Both the position numbers and the translations under genes were made by a program. From Alistipes sp. UBA936 (GTDB lineage Bacteria > Bacteroidota > Bacteroidia > Bacteroidales > Rikenellaceae): DNA of 40,187 nt. Positions 32,472 to 40,187 of this stretch are shown one piece after another. The notes beneath the pieces are model-generated. The model was not told the origin of the DNA. It made no database searches and saw only the letters and a list, made by a program, of their open reading frames with translations. The stretch is taken from assembly GCA_002293505.1 (NCBI GenBank), contig DBDI01000019.1:2289-42475 (forward strand), written 5' to 3'. Within the stretch, counting starts at the first letter, position 1; the number at the start of each line of letters is the position of its first letter.

Positions 32472-33032
32472 ATGGAAACGACATCTCAAATTTTGGAGGG
32501 CTGCACCGGTAAGATGCAGCGTGGACTCGACTTTTTGGAGGAGACCCTCGGTAATCTCCGCGCCGGTAAGGCTTCTGTTAACGTCCTGGCCGGCGTTATG
32601 GTCGATTATTACGGCCAGTCGACCGGCATCGACAAGGTAGCCAGCGTTACCGTTCCCGACGCCCGTACGATCCTCATTAAGCCTTGGGAGAAGAATATGA
32701 TCGCCCCCATCGAGAAGGCTATCGTCAACTCCAACATCGGCCTCACTCCTTCCAACAACGGCGAGGAGATCCGACTCACTATTCCCGTCCTGACCGAGGA
32801 GCGTCGTAAGGCTATCGTCAAACAGGTTAAGGAGGAGGCCGAGAAGGCTCGTGTCAGCCTTCGTAACACCCGCCGCGACGCTGTCGAGTTGTTCAAAAAG
32901 TCCCAGAAGGACGGTATGCCCGAGGACGAGGCTAAGAACGGCGAGAGCGAGATCCAGAAAGTTTACGACAAATTCTCCGCCAAGATCGACGTTGTGGTCG
33001 CGGCTAAGGAGAAAGAACTTATGACCGTATAA
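32472..33032 (+). CDS. frr: ribosome recycling factor
   Basis: A 186-residue factor that splits post-termination ribosomes together with EF-G. Family pattern is complete: LRAGKASVNVLAGVMVDYYG, TVPDARTILIKPWEKNMIAPIEKAI read in parts, NSNIGLTPSNNGEEIRLTIP read in parts, LTEERRKAIVKQVKEEAE and the three-helix ends. ATG 32472 follows lptB after 13 bases, so it probably shares the lptB transcript. No terminator is seen behind it before the next gene. Confidence 0.96.
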   Translation: METTSQILEGCTGKMQRGLDFLEETLGNLRAGKASVNVLAGVMVDYYGQSTGIDKVASVTVPDARTILIKPWEKNMIAPIEKAIVNSNIGLTPSNNGEEIRLTIPVLTEERRKAIVKQVKEEAEKARVSLRNTRRDAVELFKKSQKDGMPEDEAKNGESEIQKVYDKFSAKIDVVVAAKEKELMTV

Positions 33033-33069
33033 CCCCCCTTCCCGGGGCCCAACTCGAAATTATATCTCA

Positions 33070-33993
33070 ATGAAAAAATCTTTGATCCTTTGCGTCGTCT
33101 TTTTTGCCGGCGCCCTCGGGCTTGCATCCTCTGCTTCGGCCCAGCCTTCCGACAAATTCACCGGTTCGCTTCTTTGGCGTATCTCCGGTGGCGACCTTTC
33201 TCAGCCCTCTTATATCCTCGGCACCCACCACCTGAATGGTCAGGAGACTTTCGACATTATTCCCGGTGCTCAGGCTGCCCTCGAATCCTCCACCCAGGTT
33301 GTGGGCGAGATGGTTTTGTCCGATATGGCCGGGCTTGCTACCCAGATCCAGTTGGCTTCGATTATGCCCGACGGTATTACTTATCGTAGCCTTCTCTCTT
33401 CGGGGGATTACGAACGGCTCGACTCCTCTCTCCGCTCTCTGATCGGGGTAGGTATGGAGCAACTCGGCGCCTTCAAACCCGGCGCACTTTCATTGACTGT
33501 CAGTCAGTTGATGTTTATGCAGGCTTACCCCGAGTTCAACGCTGCGGCTCACGTTGCTATGGATCAGATCGTCCAGACTTGGGCTTCGGAGCACGGCCAC
33601 CCGGTCGTTGGGCTCGAGACTGTGGAGGATCAGATCGCTGTTTTGATGGATTCGGAGCCTTTGAAGGTTCAGGCTGAGGAGCTTGTTTGCGCTCTCGCCC
33701 ACACCGATTACTATGTCGGGTCGCTCAAGCGCCTCTCGGCTCTTTACGCTGCTGGCGACCTTGCCGGGATGTATTCCGACGCGCTCCTCGACCCTGCTAA
33801 TCCTTGCCCTGCGAGTGAGGAGTACAAGTTTGCTCTGGTCAAGGGCCGTAACGACAAATGGTTGGCTCGGCTTCCCGAGTTGTTCTCCGCCGCTCCCACC
33901 TTCGTTGCTGTCGGCGCTCTCCACCTTGCCGGTGAGGAGGGGCTGTTGTTCCAGCTCGACCGCTTGGGTTACACCGTCGAGGCTGTGAAATAA
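33070..33993 (+). CDS. TraB/GumN family secreted protein
   Basis: A 307-residue protein with a Sec signal ending in SSASAQ (residues 1-25). The mature part has the family's first motif LWRISGGDLSQPSYILGTHH, with the GTHH histidines, and the closing motif FVAVGALHLAGEEGLLFQL; both contain residues thought to form the metal site in the TIKI/TraB-type fold. Between are helices with HPVVGLETVEDQI, also a family feature. Known bacterial members are poorly characterised; a metal-dependent protease-like activity in the periplasm is possible but unproven. It begins 37 bases after frr and converges with efp (25 bases between stops). Confidence 0.85.
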   Translation: MKKSLILCVVFFAGALGLASSASAQPSDKFTGSLLWRISGGDLSQPSYILGTHHLNGQETFDIIPGAQAALESSTQVVGEMVLSDMAGLATQIQLASIMPDGITYRSLLSSGDYERLDSSLRSLIGVGMEQLGAFKPGALSLTVSQLMFMQAYPEFNAAAHVAMDQIVQTWASEHGHPVVGLETVEDQIAVLMDSEPLKVQAEELVCALAHTDYYVGSLKRLSALYAAGDLAGMYSDALLDPANPCPASEEYKFALVKGRNDKWLARLPELFSAAPTFVAVGALHLAGEEGLLFQLDRLGYTVEAVK

Positions 33994-34018
33994 CCTCGGA
34001 TCCGGCCCCCGCGGCCCC

Positions 34019-34585
34019 TTACTTTTGCCTCTCGTAGTATTCTCTGGTTCGGGTATCGACTCTGATTTTGTCTCCCGTGTTGATAAAGAGTGGTACCCGC
34101 ACGGTTGCTCCCGTGTTTACTGTTGCCGGCTTCAGGGAGTTTGTCGATGCTGTGTCTCCCTTGATTCCCGGCTCCGTGTAGGTTACTTCCATATCGACAA
34201 TGGGCGGTAGTTCGGCTGTCATCGGTATGTCCTTGTCCGTATGATACAGCACTTCGAGTATTTGCCCGTCCACCATCAGGTCTGCGTTGTTGACCATCTC
34301 TCTCGGTATCGTGATCTCCTCGAAGGTTTCCGTGTGCATCAGATGTAGTCCCAGATCGTCCTCATAGGTAAACTGATAGGGTCTCCTCTCCACACGAACC
34401 GGTTCTATCTTCACTCCCGATGAGAAGGTGTTTTCGATTGTTCGGCCGTTTTCGAGGTTCTTGAGTTTAGTTCTCACGAAAGCCGGGCCTTTGCCTGGTT
34501 TGACGTGTTGGAAATCAATAATTTGGAATGTTTTTCCATCCATTTCGATGCACATTCCGATCTTTATGTCCGCAGTAGTTGCCAT
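34019..34585 (-). CDS. efp: elongation factor P
   Basis: A 188-residue factor that relieves ribosome stalling at polyproline. The loop KPGKGPA carries Lys32, matching the residue that is modified in many species; no modification gene is visible here. The three beta-barrel domains are complete: ADIKIGMCIEMDG at the start, LENGRTIENTF, YEDDLGLHLMHTETFEE, and the C-terminal TGATVRVPLFINTGDKIRVDT read in parts. ATG 34585 lies 25 bases behind a TAnnTTTG element. It follows mtaD on the same strand, with 34 bases between. Confidence 0.97.
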   Translation of the reverse strand: MATTADIKIGMCIEMDGKTFQIIDFQHVKPGKGPAFVRTKLKNLENGRTIENTFSSGVKIEPVRVERRPYQFTYEDDLGLHLMHTETFEEITIPREMVNNADLMVDGQILEVLYHTDKDIPMTAELPPIVDMEVTYTEPGIKGDTASTNSLKPATVNTGATVRVPLFINTGDKIRVDTRTREYYERQK

Positions 34586-34610
34586 AGTTTATTTGCTGTT
34601 TTTTTCGTTG

Positions 34611-34618
34611 CAAAAGTA
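34611..34618 (-). promoter_or_regulatory. -7 element of the efp promoter
   Basis: TACTTTTG on the minus strand, full match to TAnnTTTG, 25 bases before the efp ATG and inside the short gap after mtaD, so efp can be expressed apart from the upstream operon. Confidence 0.65.
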
Positions 34619-34619
34619 G

Positions 34620-35903
34620 TTAAAATTTTCGTAATCTGGCCTCTCCGTCGACCCACACTCCACATACGTCGCTCGACTTTGCGCTGTAGACCAACGCACT
34701 CACCGGATCGTTCTCTGCCGGGAACCAGTGCGGCCCGGTCACGTCCACCATCACCACATCCGCCAGCGCCCCTTGCGCCAACACTCCCAGCTCTCCCCCC
34801 ATTCCTATCGCCTCGGCTCCATTCGCCGTCGCCATTCTCAGCACCTCCCACGCCGGCAACACACTCGGGTCTGCTGCGGTATGCTTTGCCAACAGTGCTG
34901 CCGTTCTCATCTCGTCGAACATATCCAGATCGTTGTTAGATGCTGCTCCGTCCGTTCCCAGCGACACATTCACTCCCGCCTCCAGTAGCTTCACCACCGG
35001 TGCTGCTCCGCTCGCCAGCTTCATATTGCTCTGCGGGTTGTGCACCGCCGTCACGCCCGCCCCGCGTAATATTTCGATATCTCCGTCCGACAGATGTATG
35101 CTGTGCGCGGCCATCGTCGGTAGTTCGAACAGTCCCTGATCTCGCAAGTATTCGGTCGGCGTGCATCCATACCTCTCTTTCACGATCGCTTGTTCGTCCT
35201 GCGTTTCCGACAGATGTACGTGCGCCCCTAACCCGTGCTTGCGCGCCAATTCGATCCCCCGCCTCATTGTTTCCGGACTGCAGGTGTACGCCGCGTGCGG
35301 GCCGATGCGCACCGTGATGCGCCCCCCGGCCTCCTCCGCAACGGCCAGCGTCTCGGGTAGATCGGCCTCGAAGTCGGCCATCTTTTCTCCATCCACAAAA
35401 CAGGGACACAGTACCGCCCTTATTCCCTCCTCCTTCACCACCTTCGCGATCGCTGCTTCGTGCCAATACATATCGACCATCGTCGTTGTTCCTCCCGCCA
35501 GCATCTCTTCGATTCCCACCCTTGCTCCTCTCGCGATGTCGTCCGGTGTCAGTGTTGCTTCCAGCGGCCATATTTTTTCGTTCAGCCACTTCATCAGTGG
35601 TACATCGTCCATTGCGTTTCTCATCAGGGTCATCGCCACGTGGGTATGGGTATTCACCAGCCCCGGCATCACCAGTCGCCCTCTCCCGTCGATTACTTCC
35701 GCATCCGGATTCGCGGCAATAAATTCATCCACCCCTCCCTCCGCGCCGCCACCCCCGTCCGGCCCCACATACACTATTTTGTTTCCCTCCCAGGCCACCG
35801 ATCCCACAAACCACGTCTCTCCCGCCCCGGAACCAGTCCCCCCGGCCCCTTGGCCTCCCTCCGTCATCGGCACCACCACCGCCCCTTTAATCAGCGTCTT
35901 CAT
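34620..35903 (-). CDS. mtaD: amidohydrolase, 5-methylthioadenosine/S-adenosylhomocysteine deaminase type
   Basis: A 427-residue metal-dependent deaminase of the TrzN/AtzA/MtaD group. Metal and catalytic motifs: NTHTH (His86, His88) after GLV, GAHVHLSETQDE, AAHSIHLSDGD, HNPQSNMKLASG and SLGTDGAASNNDLDMF. These favour MtaD/SAH deaminase over guanine deaminase, but the precise adenine-type substrate is uncertain. The N-terminal region has Gly-rich stretches (16-28 and 49-57) in loops that are usually short. ATG 35903 overlaps the DUF1573 stop by one base, so it is the end of the tonB-linked run. Confidence 0.88.
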   Translation of the reverse strand: MKTLIKGAVVVPMTEGGQGAGGTGSGAGETWFVGSVAWEGNKIVYVGPDGGGGAEGGVDEFIAANPDAEVIDGRGRLVMPGLVNTHTHVAMTLMRNAMDDVPLMKWLNEKIWPLEATLTPDDIARGARVGIEEMLAGGTTTMVDMYWHEAAIAKVVKEEGIRAVLCPCFVDGEKMADFEADLPETLAVAEEAGGRITVRIGPHAAYTCSPETMRRGIELARKHGLGAHVHLSETQDEQAIVKERYGCTPTEYLRDQGLFELPTMAAHSIHLSDGDIEILRGAGVTAVHNPQSNMKLASGAAPVVKLLEAGVNVSLGTDGAASNNDLDMFDEMRTAALLAKHTAADPSVLPAWEVLRMATANGAEAIGMGGELGVLAQGALADVVMVDVTGPHWFPAENDPVSALVYSAKSSDVCGVWVDGEARLRKF

Positions 35904-36280
35904 TACTTGATTGCGTTTCCTTTTATAACCAACACATTTCTCTTCTCTTCCGAGTTCGAGTATACCTCAATGGTCTTGTAGAACACTCCTGCTTCTTTCT
36001 TGTTCACCTCATAGATCACATCCAGCCACCCTTCTGCTCCCGGCGGTACCGGCTTGCGGTCGTAGTTCACTTTCACACAGTTGCACGAGGTCAATGTTCG
36101 CGTTATCACCAGCGGCTCCGTTCCCGTGTTCACAAACTTGAATCTGTGCTCTATCTTGGGTAGCTCGTGCTTCACCGTCCCGAAATCGTGGGTGGTCTCA
36201 GCCGGTTCCAGCTTCTGGGCGCTCACTCCCGCGATGCCCGTGAAAAACAAAATCCCCAAAACAAAGAGTATTCTTTTCAT
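35903..36280 (-). CDS. DUF1573 secreted protein
   Basis: A 125-residue exported protein with a signal peptide ending in GVSAQ (1-22). The DUF1573 pattern is complete: THDFGTVKHELPKIEHRFKF read in parts, NTGTEPLVITRTLTSCNCVKV (with the Cys-Asn-Cys), PVPPGAEGWLDVIYE and the final IKGNA. The domain is an Ig-like fold of unknown function, very common in Bacteroidota. It starts 12 bases after the tonB stop and overlaps mtaD by one base. Confidence 0.92.
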   Translation of the reverse strand: MKRILFVLGILFFTGIAGVSAQKLEPAETTHDFGTVKHELPKIEHRFKFVNTGTEPLVITRTLTSCNCVKVNYDRKPVPPGAEGWLDVIYEVNKKEAGVFYKTIEVYSNSEEKRNVLVIKGNAIK

Positions 36281-36292
36281 AGTGAAAACTAT

Positions 36293-36958
36293 TTAGTTCA
36301 ACCTGAATATATACGTAATCGTACCCGTTTGTATTGCCGCTTCGTCCTCTGTGAACCTCGCCTTCAAGGCTGCCGCCCTCGACGCCGCCACCAACACTGC
36401 GTGGTTCGTCGTCGAGCCTTCTTGTTGATACTCTGCTCGCGTCACCACTCCGTCCCCGTTGACCGTTATTTTTATCACCACCCGCCCTGCCGCATCCACC
36501 TCATAGGCCGGCCTGGGCAAATGCCCAACCAGATACCTGCCCTCCAGCGAGTATCCCTGCGAGTCGCTCTCCTCGTCTTCCATCTCCTGCGGCCTTTGCG
36601 TCGCTGCGGGCGCCGTATCGGAGCTTCCCGGGAACAGTGCCCTTTGGTCGACTTGCCTTACCGCCTCGTCCTCCCTCACCAGCGTGTTCTCCGCCGGGGT
36701 CAGTACTTCGGGCGCCTCGGGGTCGTTGGTCGTCATCATCGGTTCTTCTTCCAGCGGCCTTGCTTCTGCCGGTGCCGATTCCGATGGGGCCATATACTCT
36801 ACTTCGTCCATTAGTATGACTATGTCTGCGTTGGGTTCGGGCACTGTGATTCCGAAGGTCTTCATCAGCAGCCACACACACAGCGCGGCATAGGCCACCA
36901 CAGCCAGCCACCCCATCACCCGCCCCCGGCGGTTATCTTCTTTTTCGTAAGGGTTCAC
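36293..36958 (-). CDS. tonB: TonB family energy-transducing protein
   Basis: A 221-residue protein anchored in the inner membrane (helix about 14-33) with an acidic, Pro/Glu-rich periplasmic linker (50-135) and a C-terminal TonB domain: YSLEGRYLVGHLPRPAYEVD read in parts, GRVVIKITVNGDGVV, a Ser-Thr-Thr helix and the closing GTITYIFRLN. It is shorter than typical TonB, and the linker is acidic more than Pro-Lys. It transmits the proton gradient to outer membrane receptors together with ExbB/ExbD, whose genes overlap it by four bases. Confidence 0.88.
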   Translation of the reverse strand: MNPYEKEDNRRGRVMGWLAVVAYAALCVWLLMKTFGITVPEPNADIVILMDEVEYMAPSESAPAEARPLEEEPMMTTNDPEAPEVLTPAENTLVREDEAVRQVDQRALFPGSSDTAPAATQRPQEMEDEESDSQGYSLEGRYLVGHLPRPAYEVDAAGRVVIKITVNGDGVVTRAEYQQEGSTTNHAVLVAASRAAALKARFTEDEAAIQTGTITYIFRLN

Positions 36959-37344
36959 TCAGGTCGTGTTGCCAGCACCAGCGTATAGTTATTGTTCTTT
37001 GCGATGTTCATCACCGGTACGACATATCTCATCGGAACACTTTCGTCGGCGTGTAGTGATATCATCGGTTTTTCTTTCCCTTCGAGCTTTGCCTTCAGGG
37101 CGATGTCCAGTTGATCGAACGTCACTTCGGTCGTCTCCACATAGTACCTGTGGTCGGGCGTGATGCTCACCGTGGTGTATGGTTTTTCTGTGATGTGGTT
37201 CGTGCTCCTGGGTAGCACCAGCCTCAGCGCGTTGGGGTTGACCAGCGTTAGTGCCATCAGTACGAATATCAGTAGCAGGAAGACCATATCGGTCATCGAG
37301 GCTGCGGAGAATCCGCTTTCGACTTTCGAAACTTTCCTTATCAT
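36955..37344 (-). CDS. exbD: biopolymer transport protein ExbD
   Basis: A 129-residue inner membrane protein with one helix (about 15-36) carrying the proton-accepting Asp19 in SMTDMVFLLLIF, and a periplasmic domain (ISLHADESVPMRYVVPVM). It is small for the family. Genes overlap by four bases on both sides (exbB and tonB), giving a tightly coupled motor operon. Only one exbD is present, whereas many Bacteroidota carry two. Confidence 0.93.
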   Translation of the reverse strand: MIRKVSKVESGFSAASMTDMVFLLLIFVLMALTLVNPNALRLVLPRSTNHITEKPYTTVSITPDHRYYVETTEVTFDQLDIALKAKLEGKEKPMISLHADESVPMRYVVPVMNIAKNNNYTLVLATRPE

Positions 37345-38030
37345 CTCTTTGCCGGTTGGTTGAGTATGTCCATAAAGGCGATTGAGTTTGCCTCCATTTG
37401 GAAGACCAGTCGGTCGATCCGCGCCACCAGGTAGTTATACCCGAAGTAGGCCGGGATACCGACAATCAGACCACCCACCGTGGTGAGCATCGCCACATAC
37501 ATCCCTCCGGCCAGCACCGAGATATCCACCGTTCCTCCCATTCCTTCCATCGCCATAAACGCGCTCACCAGTCCTATTACGGTTCCCAGGAATCCGATCA
37601 TCGGCGCACCGCCCGAGATCATAGCCAGATACGGCAGCCCGACCGACAGACGCGACACCTCCAGATTGGCTTGATTTTCTATCGCGTTCTGGATCTCCGG
37701 CATCGGTCTCCCGATTCGTTCGATTCCCTTTTCGATCATTCTCGCGATTGGTGTTCCGGTCCTGCGGCAGGCATCTTTTGCTGCGGAGATGTTTCCTTCG
37801 GAGATTTTGTCCCTCACTCGGTTCATCAGATTCATACTCATTCGCGATGCTTTTCGTATCGCCACGAAGCGCTCGACGAACAGATACACTGCCACCGCAC
37901 CCAGCAGCACCAGCACCCACATCAGCCATCCACCTGCGCTGAACAGATCCCAGAAACTCATCCTCGAGGCCGTCGTGACCTCCATTAGTTCTTCCACAAC
38001 TTCGCCCCCCGCTTGCATAAAAGTGTTCAT
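37341..38030 (-). CDS. exbB: MotA/TolQ/ExbB proton channel protein
   Basis: A 229-residue protein with three membrane helices: about 30-50 (GGWLMWVLVLLGAVAVYLF read in parts), about 130-155 (GGAPMIGFLGTVIGLVSAF) and about 165-190 (LTTVGGLIVGIPAYFGYNY). The Gly-Thr-Val-Ile-Gly and Thr-Thr-x-Gly-Leu motifs are those of ExbB/TolQ. It forms the channel with ExbD for TonB. ATG 38030 follows tamB after seven bases. Confidence 0.94.
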   Translation of the reverse strand: MNTFMQAGGEVVEELMEVTTASRMSFWDLFSAGGWLMWVLVLLGAVAVYLFVERFVAIRKASRMSMNLMNRVRDKISEGNISAAKDACRRTGTPIARMIEKGIERIGRPMPEIQNAIENQANLEVSRLSVGLPYLAMISGGAPMIGFLGTVIGLVSAFMAMEGMGGTVDISVLAGGMYVAMLTTVGGLIVGIPAYFGYNYLVARIDRLVFQMEANSIAFMDILNQPAKR

Positions 38031-38037
38031 AGTTTCG

Positions 38038-40187
38038 TTATTTGGTTTTAGTAATTACGCTATCTCGCGCAAATTTAGTGTTTTTTCGTCGTATAATATC
38101 GCTCAGACGGTTGAAATCTTTTTTGTAGTACACTCCCAGGCCGCTCTCTTGCAGTCCCTGGGTCTCGTTCAACCGGTCTATCGTCTGCGTAAAGACCTTC
38201 AGGCGCAGGTTTCCCGCATCGTCTATCACCCACGTGAGCGATACGTCTCCCGCGAGGTTTGTCACGTTTCCTGTTCCCACACTCGTTGCCGATCGGTCGT
38301 CTATGTAGTTTCCTTCGATCTCCAGCAGCAGGCGGTCGTCCACAAAGCCCGTCGAGAATCCCACATCGACCCTGTTTTGCGCAAATCCCTCCTGCGGCCT
38401 GTAGCGGAACCACACGTCGTACTCTTCGCTCGACAGCAGGTTACTCAGCTGTCCCGTCAATATGTCGAACCCGACTGCTCCGCTCGCCAACGCTCCCTGT
38501 CCCGCTGTTCCCACTCCGGTCAGACTGCTTCCCGGCGCGAACGAGCCCGTTGTCAACAGCGACAGGAATTGCATACTCTTCGCTTCGTCGGTATTCATCG
38601 CACTCTCCGCAATCAGTCGTTGGTCCGGGTCTGCCGAGGGTAGTTCTATGTCGAAGGTTATCTCGGGTGCGGCCAGTTCTCCCGTCAGACTCAGCACACA
38701 ATCCACCGGCACCGTCGCCCGTCCCGAGAAGAGCGGGTTTTGCTCTCCCACCAGCGGCGTCAGCGATGTCCTCACCCTGTATGCCGCCTTCACCGCCATC
38801 GTTGCGTCTCCCGGGGCTCCGTTCCACCTCAGAGAGCTTCCCGGGGCGATGGTAAAGTTTCGCGTTATCACATCCATCATCGACAGTTCCACCCTTCCCT
38901 CGGCGATTGTGTAGTCTCCCGTCATCGTCATCAGGTTTTCCGCCGGGTTGACTCTTAGCGCTATGGTTCCCTCTCCTCTCGCTGTTATTCCCCGCCCCAT
39001 CCTCGGATCTATCAACAGATTCACCTCTGCTTCCGGGGTTATGTCGAGCCTCAGATTCGCTTCCATCGGCCGACGCCTCTGCCGCACCACCCTTCGCACC
39101 GGACTCGCACCTCCCACGGCCTGTACTTCGGCCTGCCGGAAGACCACAAAGTCGGCCCAGTCGATCTCTCCTCCGTCTGCACTCAACGGTAGATGGAGCC
39201 TTGTTCCCTTTTCCGTCCGGGCATCCACTTCGACCCTCGTTCCCATCCTGTCTGTTGCCAGTTCCACCGTCCCTGTCGCGGCGGCTGTTCCGTGGAATCC
39301 TCCTCGCGCCGTGTCGAGTACTCTCAGATTCTCCAGCCCCACTTCGACCCTTGCGCTGACCGCCCTCAGGCTCGTCAGATCGACCTCCGCCTCGACCCTT
39401 GCTTCGCCTCCGTGGGAGTCGCTCAGCGTCACAGGTTCCAGCCTCGCCCTCGAATCGTCTATGGTTATCCGCCCGCCAGCCAGCGAGTATGTTACTCCGG
39501 TCGACCTCAGCGTGGTTGCCAGTGTCGGTATCTCCACTTCTCCGTCTATGCTCATTCCTGTTTCCGCTCCGTGTGCTCTCAGATGGGCGTTGGCTTCTCC
39601 GCTCGTGTTTTGCAGTACTCCCGCCAGTAGCGGATCGAGCAGCGCGGCATCGAGCCTTTCGAGCACCACATCGGCATCCACCCTCGGATCCTGCAGCGCG
39701 CTCGCCACCCTCACCTCTCCCGAGGCCCTCCCTCTCAGATCCGCATCGCGCCTCATCAGTCTCCCCAGTGGCGCCAGATCGAAGTTGTCGAGCCTCACCG
39801 TCAGCGTGTCGGTCGGTCGCTTTCCCATCGTTCCGGTCGCGGTCAGCCACCTCTCTCCATCCAGCGACACGGCCATTTCACCCTCTTCGGCCCTCCCGTG
39901 CAGATCGAATCCGTCGGCCAGATGGAGCCTTCCCAAGTAGGTTTCACCTCCCGTCAGCCTCGCCCTCGTCCGCTCGCCCCGCCGCTCACCTGCCAGTTTT
40001 ATTTCCGTTATCAGCGTCCTGCCTGCTTCTATGCGCTCCGCCGTCGCTTCCAGCCTGAAGTTCTCCCTGCCCGTGCCCTCTATTTCGACCCTGCTCCCTT
40101 CGGCCACACTCACTTCCGTCCCCAAGGCCCGTAGTAGTCCGTCGCTCTGTTTCGTCGTCAGTTCCACCCTCACTTCGCCCGCCGCAT
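38038..40187 (-). CDS. tamB: TamB/DUF490-family translocation and assembly protein, C-terminal part
   Basis: The frame is open to the window edge; at least 715 C-terminal residues are present and the N-terminus lies outside. Repeated amphipathic beta strands (long runs of EVRVASALQDPRVDADV-type sequence) fit the elongated groove of TamB. The C-terminal DUF490 part is clear: ITARGEGTIALRVNP, TMTGDYTIAEGRVELSM, DPDQRLIAESAMNTDEAKSM read in parts, and QFLSLLTTGSF followed by YDVWFRYRPQEGF and VYYKKDFNRLSD. TamB proteins bridge the periplasm and help lipid transport or outer membrane protein assembly. It lies seven bases upstream of exbB and may start that run. Confidence 0.9.
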   Translation of the reverse strand, partial: AAGEVRVELTTKQSDGLLRALGTEVSVAEGSRVEIEGTGRENFRLEATAERIEAGRTLITEIKLAGERRGERTRARLTGGETYLGRLHLADGFDLHGRAEEGEMAVSLDGERWLTATGTMGKRPTDTLTVRLDNFDLAPLGRLMRRDADLRGRASGEVRVASALQDPRVDADVVLERLDAALLDPLLAGVLQNTSGEANAHLRAHGAETGMSIDGEVEIPTLATTLRSTGVTYSLAGGRITIDDSRARLEPVTLSDSHGGEARVEAEVDLTSLRAVSARVEVGLENLRVLDTARGGFHGTAAATGTVELATDRMGTRVEVDARTEKGTRLHLPLSADGGEIDWADFVVFRQAEVQAVGGASPVRRVVRQRRRPMEANLRLDITPEAEVNLLIDPRMGRGITARGEGTIALRVNPAENLMTMTGDYTIAEGRVELSMMDVITRNFTIAPGSSLRWNGAPGDATMAVKAAYRVRTSLTPLVGEQNPLFSGRATVPVDCVLSLTGELAAPEITFDIELPSADPDQRLIAESAMNTDEAKSMQFLSLLTTGSFAPGSSLTGVGTAGQGALASGAVGFDILTGQLSNLLSSEEYDVWFRYRPQEGFAQNRVDVGFSTGFVDDRLLLEIEGNYIDDRSATSVGTGNVTNLAGDVSLTWVIDDAGNLRLKVFTQTIDRLNETQGLQESGLGVYYKKDFNRLSDIIRRKNTKFARDSVITKTK

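Noticed and set aside
33994..34018. GC-rich stretch between traB/gumN-like gene and efp as a bidirectional terminator
   Set aside because: No stem with adequate pairing and no T-run on either strand.

Overview
The window is chromosomal DNA of a member of the Bacteroidota, most likely Bacteroidales; Rikenellaceae/Alistipes-like is a guess. Evidence: repeated -7 promoter elements of the Bacteroides type (TAnnTTTG) with no clear Shine-Dalgarno sequences, type B L31, a DUF349 protein, a Bacteroidota-type OMP/DUF1573/TonB-ExbBD set, a K+-dependent membrane pyrophosphatase, and PepD-type M20 dipeptidases. No rRNA, tRNA, CRISPR array, IS element, phage gene or origin was seen. No gene-free stretch exceeds 300 bases; the largest gaps are 133-263 (terminator plus promoter) and 12562-12704 (two divergent promoters plus a large hairpin).

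Layout. 1-132 is the end of rpmE with its terminator. 264-1884 holds an astacin-like lipoprotein protease interrupted by one in-frame stop, and a DUF4377 lipoprotein. 1912-9524 is a continuous unit of overlapping genes: outer membrane barrel protein, phoH, purC, pepD, dsbD, second pepD. Facing it on the minus strand is pyrH-aroA-aroC (12561 to 9533). comF and hppA follow on the plus strand; comF has a leader that is almost entirely one inverted repeat. 15827-19300 is an accessory, AT-richer block: an M23 metallopeptidase lipoprotein followed by four tandem copies (one broken) of a small secreted protein family. Then pta-ackA (minus), a dicarboxylate/amino acid symporter (plus), an OmpR/PhoB response regulator (minus), DUF349-pyrG-yidC-rsmA (plus), recQ (minus), lptB-frr-traB/gumN-like (plus), and a minus-strand run tamB(partial)-exbB-exbD-tonB-DUF1573-mtaD-efp.

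How it fits together. Most genes are housekeeping: nucleotide and shikimate synthesis, translation, envelope assembly (yidC, lptB, tamB), energised outer membrane transport (exbB/exbD/tonB), acetate fermentation (pta, ackA), pyrophosphate-driven ion pumping (hppA) and dipeptide use (two pepD genes, symporter). The parts least explained by known biology are the M23 plus secreted-paralogue array, with clear mosaic exchange between copies; the hairpin leader of comF; symmetric operator-like palindromes in divergent promoter regions; and an extreme strand-dependent codon usage with a sharp codon-context rule for Gly and Arg codons in plus-strand housekeeping genes. All counts were made by eye; functions of the array and the DNA sites are inference.
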